Source of the DNA: Sporodiniella umbellata
Taxonomy: Eukaryota > Mucoromycota > Mucoromycetes > Mucorales > Rhizopodaceae
Reading direction: 5' to 3'
NCBI GenBank assembly: GCA_025677835.1
Contig: JAIXMR010000011.1
Location: 77,501-141,500 of the forward strand
DNA: 64,000 nt
Every line of letters starts with the position of its first letter. Position 1 is the stretch's first letter. Below the pieces are notes generated by a model. That model saw only the letters and a program-made list of their open reading frames with translations, had not been told where the DNA came from and searched no databases. The translations under genes and the position numbers were made by a program. Below are positions 58,515 to 64,000 of this stretch, piece after piece.

Positions 58515-59046
58515 TTTATTTTGATGTATACTCTCTTTATAGAACAAACAACAACTTTCTGTTTTTCTCTCAATACCAACATATTTTTGTAATACTTATA
58601 CAATTCCCTATTAAAAAAAAACGCTGATTTTTTTTCAGTTCAGAAACTAATGGTGTTGATTAATTTCTGTCGAAAATCTATCAAAGATTTTGAAACATAA
58701 TACAAAAGGCACCTTTTATTTTACGAAAGCTTTCTGAGTTGAGCAAAATATAGGAACTGATGCTAGCTAGGATTTTTTCGAGCTGCTATGAAGTTAGAGC
58801 ACTAGCTTTACTCTTATATTTAACTTAGGCTACATTACATTGAAGAGGTACCGTTTATAAAGTTTCTTCATGCCCCGATGTTGGGATTTTCGCACCGTTT
58901 CAATCTTTCATTACAAAGCCTTTTTTGTCGAGTGATTAAACTAGTAATACAGTCTATAGGAGAAACACTATTGTTTGTTGTTATATGCGTAAAGAGTTAC
59001 TTAGAATAACAAAAAAAAAAAAAGATACTGACAGCGGACATTAGAT
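58515..59046. other. AT-rich spacer
   Basis: About 0.5 kb between two plus-strand genes. No supported gene; it should contain the Num1-like 3' end and the USP-like promoter. Confidence 0.5.
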
Positions 59047-62000
59047 ATGCGGTGTATCTACACATTGCAGGAAAGTGTCAAGGAAAGCTTTTCTTTTTTT
59101 TTTTTGCAAAAAGAAATGGAAGAAGCAATAAGCCAGTTGGAAGTTTTAGTAAGAATAACTAATAAAAAACTAGATATAAAAGATATAATGAAAGAACAAA
59201 AACTTTTAGGGCATTACCAGAACTCAAGCCAAAAAGGCCTTAGCTGTAAGATGACTACACTTTTTAAGAAAAAACATAATGTGTAATGTCAGCTTCAATA
59301 GAGATACAACAATGATGTTTCACGTGCGGCTGATTTCATATTCTCTGGAAACTACATTAGCGATGGTGAAGAGAATGAGATTGAGCCTACTGAAGATCCA
59401 GTAAATGCATAGTTCTATTACATGCTAGAATTGACTTTTTCTTAGAACCAACAAAGTGAAGCTCTGGCCCAAAGCCTTAGCCTTGAAGAGCAGCACAAAC
59501 CTATTGAGTCGACAGTCTGTAAGTTTCAAAAGCAATGGAGTGAATTGTAATTGTTTTTTTGATTCAGCAAACCAACCTACAACTACCAACCCTTCTGATA
59601 TGAGTCTTGTCGTGTACAAAGATTCAAAAGAAGCTTTCGACCAACAGGTGCCTGAAAAAAACGACAACGTAAAGGACTCAATCAGCAATTTCTCACTGAC
59701 TTGGTGGAAAAATCCAGAAAATCCATCCGAAAGAAAGGCCATCGATTATATGTAACAAAAAAAGAAAGAATAGAGAAGACCTTTACTGAAAAAAAATCTG
59801 AAAAATGTAGACCTATTGGGCTAAGGCCTCCTGCATATAGTTTCAACTATGCACCTATTGTTGTTCAAGCGTTGTTTCATATTACTTATTTTCAATTTGC
59901 TGTCGCATCGTTTCAGCCTACACCCCCTAATTGGGGACAACCCGCCAACTATTGGAAAGGAAAAGGGGAGCATGTTCCTGGCTACATTACAATAAAAAAG
60001 CCAAGGCAACCAAAAGAACAAAACGAAAAGAGATTGGAGGGCTACAACGATATCGACGAAACCTTTATTCAGGAAGACCTTGCCGAGGACTCGCAGGAGG
60101 AAGACGTCGAAGTAAAAGCAATACCCAAGTGCTTACAAGCCATCGGTGAATTACAAAAGATTTTTGCGTTTTTGGGCAATACAAAGAGAGCCTACGGAAG
60201 TGTTGCAGACTTTACAAAAGCTTTGAATACAAAATCGAACTTGTGGGATGAAGACGATATTTATTTTGAATGTAATTTACTTTATTTTCGACAAAAAGTG
60301 TTGACTGGAGAATGAGTTACTGAATCGAGTTATATTTAGCTTTTTTGGATTTATTAATTAACCCTATTGTTGGATGTGATGAGTTTTCAGCTACGTCTTT
60401 ACCTTTGGAACAGAAGCTTAAAAGGTAAGATATATGTTTCTATTTGACATATTAAAACGATTCCAAAAGCATGTTTACAATGAACGCAAAAATTGAATGT
60501 GGCGACAAGTGTGAGGAAGAGGAACTCTACTACCTTATATCCTTTTTATACGAATACACATATTACACTGACATTCTACACATCCTTTTGTTTTTTCCTT
60601 AACTTTTCGCTCGCTAGTACAACATTAACCCAGAAAGTGGCTCCACTTCTTTTTACGACAGCCTTGACCCTCTTGTATTTGAGAGCTACGACTCAGAAAT
60701 CGATGCTGAGTACCCATATAAATTTACAAGCTTTGAAAAGATATCACCTTTGGTTTTTATTGTACTGGAAAATAGATACAAAGTAGATTACGAGTATAGG
60801 ATTGATAAGACCATCTATATGGATAGATACATGCATGAGAATAAAGACAAAGTAATAGATGGATTTTTAAAAATGCAATCCTACAGAGCGGACATAAACA
60901 CTGCCCAAAAAAAGATTGAAGACCTTAAAGAAAAACACCATGGCTACAGTAAAGGTGACTTGTTGAATGAAACTTTAATGTATTTTCGAGGCAAGGAAGG
61001 AAGTGACAAGGAAACCGACCTACTGCTTTCTGTCATAGAAGATATCCAGCAAAATATATCTGATAGTCTTCAAAAACATGAGTCTTTGATGAAAGCACAG
61101 AAGAAAGAAATATATAGTGTGTTTGATAGAGACGATATGAAAATTAAACCCTATACTCTACGTGCAACGTTTCATCATGATGGAAAAAGCGGGACTGGCC
61201 ATTACTGGGCTTACATTTGGGTGGAAGAAGTAGGGGGAAATCTATTGGATGTGTCATCAGAAGGAGGGTGGTTTAAGTTTTGCGACGCTCAGGTGACCCC
61301 TGCTAAGGAGGAAGATCTATTCAATGACCCTATACCGCCCTTTTCTTTGATGTATATAGATGAGTCACTTCCAAAATTTACAAAGGCTCAAATATACAAA
61401 CAGCTTCCTGAGGAACTAAAGGTAATGTATACTGTCATGTAGAAAATGCGCTAAAAGACATTTGTGTTTAGGAATTTGTCCGGAAGGACAACGAGATGTT
61501 TGAACAAGAACTACACAGCTATAGCCAGCCATTCAGTACATCTTATCCTGTGTATGACGAACAATGGACCACAGAAAAAACAGAAGAGTACCAAATAGAA
61601 CAAGCGACCTTTGATGATTCAAATTCAACTGGGACTGCTGTTGGACAAGCCAACACAGAGGCTGAGACTCCTAAGTTTATGGGAAATGGCTATACTAAGC
61701 TCAAAGAGCAAGCCAACAGAAAAATTTTAGATGTTTCAAGCTATAGCTGCGACGACTACAGAATATTAATGAGGTAATGTTATATTTCCTTCTGTGTACG
61801 CTTCTATTCTAACTCGTATGCAGTTTTGAAGTATTCTTAGCTAAAACACAAAACCAACAAGGACTTGAGCATCTTTACTTACTATACCTAAGTGTAGGTT
61901 GTATTACATAATAGCATACAATATAAACCGATATTTTGATAGGGTCCTGACGAAAACGGAAATCAAACTGTAAACGAAATGGGATCTAGATACGACGAAT

Positions 62001-62699
62001 ATTTGAAATTCGCTTGGGACCAATACCAATATTTGCAAAATCTTGGTCAAAAAGTATCACGAGCGCTGTGTCACTTTGTCAGAAGAGAACACCAGCTTGC
62101 TTTGAGAGCTTTTCTCGAAGTAAAAAGAACTGAAGTATCTTGGAAGACTCAAATAATGCTCAATTTGGATCTACATGCCTATTCCAGTATAGACGTCATT
62201 TCTTTTAGACCTTTATGTGAGCTCTATGGGAAAAAATGCTTGGAGGTTGGTTTAAACTAACGCAAATGTGTTTTGTTCACTAAGTACTTTCTTGATCATT
62301 GTATAGATACTAAATAGGCAGGCATTCAATAAAGCTTTAAACATATCTTACAGGTCTAGAGGGCTGGAAGATGCCCTCCGTATAGCTCATCAGGCACACG
62401 CAATGATTGGCCCTGACGCTATTTCAACTGATGATACATATGCCTCTATGCGAGAGTTATGGCTGAGCTTTGGTGAACAAGGAAACAACGACAAATTAAC
62501 AAGCATCCAAACTGATCTACTAAATACGCTTGTTATGACTTATCTTGAAGGTCAAAGTGGGCAAAGTGTGGACCCTATGGATAAAACTGAAGTTCCTAAC
62601 GCTGATATTGATGAGAAGCCAGAAGAAATGTCTCCGTGGATGTACTATAAACAGATTTGTGAGGAGGCAAAGGAAGCCTTGAGTAAGGTCGAACTGTAA
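59047..62699 (+). CDS. USP25/28/Ubp2-like ubiquitin protease homologue lacking the catalytic Cys
   Basis: Twelve exons: 59047-59148, 59302-59400, 59446-59518, 59568-59751, 59811-60271, 60340-60424, 60470-60536, 60621-61421 (or from 60618), 61472-61773, 61824-61893, 61943-62245 and 62307-62699 (about 979 residues). The N-terminus is UBA-like (MEEAISQLEVLRYNNDVSRA) and then has a UIM (SEALAQSLSLEEQ). The catalytic domain starts PIGLR, but the Cys box reads PPAYSFNYAPIVVQALFHI where N-T-C-Y-x-N-S is expected. The His box is intact: RATFHHDGKSGTGHYWAYIW, then GGWFKFCDAQVT with the Asp. An insert of about 130 residues of charged helix (MQSYRADINTAQKKIEDLKE onward) precedes the His box, as in USP25/28. 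The 60537 intron has minor-spliceosome signals. The start is uncertain; an in-frame 39-nt intron at 59075-59113 is possible. Confidence 0.8.
60537..60620 (+). other. U12-type (minor spliceosome) AT-AC intron
   Basis: The 5' end is ATATCCTTTTT, the consensus of U12-type introns. A perfect branch-site match TTCCTTAACT lies at 60595-60604. The intron can end at TAC (60620, AT-AC) or three bases earlier at TAG (60617, AT-AG); both keep phase 0. No GT donor in exon 7 gives an in-phase junction with a well-supported following exon. Some 60 other introns read in this window all have GT (once GC) donors. Confidence 0.82.
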
Positions 62700-62972
62700 A
62701 ATAAACTGTCATTTATAAGTGTTAACACGATAAATCAAAAAAAAAACTCAGCCAGTCCGTTTGCTGTCAAAAAAGGACTAAACAAAATACTACAGTTTTA
62801 TTGATAGGCAAGCTACTTTTCAGTTTGAATACTTTTCTTAACTAAGGTAGGTTTTGAGATGTTTAGAAGGGGGTAGAGCTTGTCTCGCTCTTCTTTTACA
62901 ATTTCTAAAGATTGGGTCCTACTCAGAATGTTAAAACATATCGAAGTAAATCCTGTTTCTTTTAAAAAAAAA
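62700..62972. other. short spacer between convergent genes
   Basis: It holds the 3' regions of the USP-like and cofactor D genes. No other feature seen. Confidence 0.5.
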
Positions 62973-64000
62973 TTACCAGTCTGTTCTAGTTACTAGCTCC
63001 ATAGCCTCTAAGAAGTCGTCGTCTGAAATAGAGAGCTGAGAGAACAGCTGATCAGATACCTCAACACGAACCTAAAGAAAAAGGTCAACAATAAGCATAT
63101 GTTTTTATGTGCTTTTACTCTAGGGAATGAGTGGTTGAGGTAAGTAAGAAGCTGCTGCATTGCCTTTGTTTTGACTTGTGCATCGTCCAAGAAAGCCAAG
63201 CCAATATAGCTAATATTCAGTTACAAAATGTGCTTATAGGCTGTGATTTGACTTACATTCTGACAGAGGACAGTAGCTTTTTTATATTTCTAGACTTAAA
63301 TAGCTCTTTTTTTGTTTGAAAGTAGAGCTTCGTGTGTCTAAAAGAAAATTCAGATTTTGATCAATACATATGCGTTTCTAGCTGCCTCAGGAAACTTACA
63401 ACTTTTCGTCAGCAATATTTGACAGTGTTCCAGATTCATACAAGAGCCCAACCACATCTAATAATGGTATGGTCACACGGTCTTGTTTTTCGTATGCTGT
63501 AAATATTTGAATAAAAGTTCCAAAAAGTATGTCTAGAGAATAGTCCTTATCGTCTTCCACAGATAGATTATCCATGTATTCTATTAAACAACTGCTAGAA
63601 TGTCGAACCTACATTTATGGACGATTTATTGCAATTCAATCAGGAAATTGATGAGACTACATATATTTATATAGCAAAATATACAGATACGTTACCAAAG
63701 ATTCGGTTAGTCCTCCAGCACTAGTTATCAGGCCGGTCAAGAGTTCGAATCTATAAGCAGGGATTCTTAGAAGTGACACAATGACTGGGTATACTTCAGA
63801 CGGATCTGACCAATTCAAAGCCCTATAGATATGTTTAGTTAAAAAAAAAACATAGATTTGCGTATTAGCATTTACTCAGGAATAGAGTTTGCCAATTCTG
63901 TTTTGGCTGGTATGTTGAGGTCTTCATCCAAAGATATCAAGCTGTATAAAACTTTGCCAGCGCACGATCTCACTTTATCGATTCGCTCCACACTTTGCTT
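62973..64000 (-). CDS. tubulin-specific chaperone D (cofactor D), C-terminal part
   Basis: The six last exons are visible on the minus strand: 63876 to beyond 64000, 63696-63822, 63400-63608, 63257-63337, 63119-63209 and 62973-63071, all in phase. The 5' part lies outside the window. Conserved cofactor D features are KQSVERIDKVRSCAGKVLYS, the block VIVSLLRIPAYRFELLTGLI followed by TSAGGLTESL, then DRVTIPLLDVVGLLYESGTL, and a C-terminal end QQLLTYLNHSFPRVRVEVSD finishing TRTDW. Family role: folding and recycling of tubulin dimers with cofactors C and E, binding beta-tubulin (S. pombe Alp1, yeast Cin1). Introns are 47-87 nt. The gene converges with the USP-like gene, 273 bp apart. Confidence 0.9.

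Noticed and set aside
63738..63756. B-box-like sequence AGAGTTCGAATCT, as in tRNA genes.
   Set aside because: It lies inside a conserved cofactor D exon and no acceptor stem, A-box or anticodon arm fits around it.

Overview
The window is nuclear DNA from a filamentous fungus, most likely an early-diverging one (Mucoromycota, probably Mucorales). The evidence is many short phase-conserving introns (about 40-100 nt), TATA boxes close to start codons, very long poly-A/poly-T runs in introns and spacers, fungus-type proteins (TEA-domain factor, HAL-type kinase, Num1-type dynein anchor, double Zn2Cys6 protein) and one intron with the signals of the minor (U12) spliceosome. The genus cannot be named from the sequence alone. 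All exon structures here were read by eye from reading frame, GT-AG signals and protein-family fit; there is no transcript evidence.

Region 1 (1-21 kb) is compact and has comparatively GC-rich coding sequence. In order: the C-terminal part of a CLIP-170-type microtubule plus-end protein (+), an ADF-H plus PH domain protein (+), a NIPA-type magnesium transporter (-), a single-pass membrane protein (-), a protein with repeated PAM2-like motifs (+), a class II DYRK kinase with a long array of K/R-R/K-S repeats (+), a tandem double Zn2Cys6 protein (+), the SNARE Vti1 (-), a CLASP/Stu1-type TOG protein (+) and a TEA-domain transcription factor (+). A (TC)n microsatellite closes this part.

Region 2 (21-35 kb) is AT-rich and gene-poor. 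It holds a tandem pair of paralogous small secreted proteins with matching promoters, an MGST3-like MAPEG protein and an IS630/Tc1-type transposase whose first catalytic Asp appears to be lost.

Region 3 (35.6-64 kb) alternates genes and AT-rich spacers. It contains an Mgr3-like mitochondrial TPR protein (+), a 13-exon RhoGEF (-), the splicing factor Prp31 (-), a steroid 5-alpha-reductase-family membrane enzyme (+), a HAL4/SAT4-type kinase (+), a short tropomyosin (+), a Tvp18-like Golgi protein (-), a Num1/Mcp5/ApsA-type cortical dynein anchor carrying about ten TQT-like motifs (+), a USP25/28/Ubp2-like protein with a missing catalytic Cys (+) and the C-terminal part of tubulin cofactor D (-, runs off the right edge).

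The genes do not form a metabolic cluster. Many of them do serve the cytoskeleton and cell polarity: CLIP, CLASP, tubulin cofactor D, dynein anchor, tropomyosin, ADF-H protein, RhoGEF and DYRK. The observations most worth a second look are the AT-AC minor-spliceosome intron in the USP-like gene, the TQT array in the dynein anchor, the loss of the USP cysteine box, the PAM2-like repeat protein and the paired secreted proteins.
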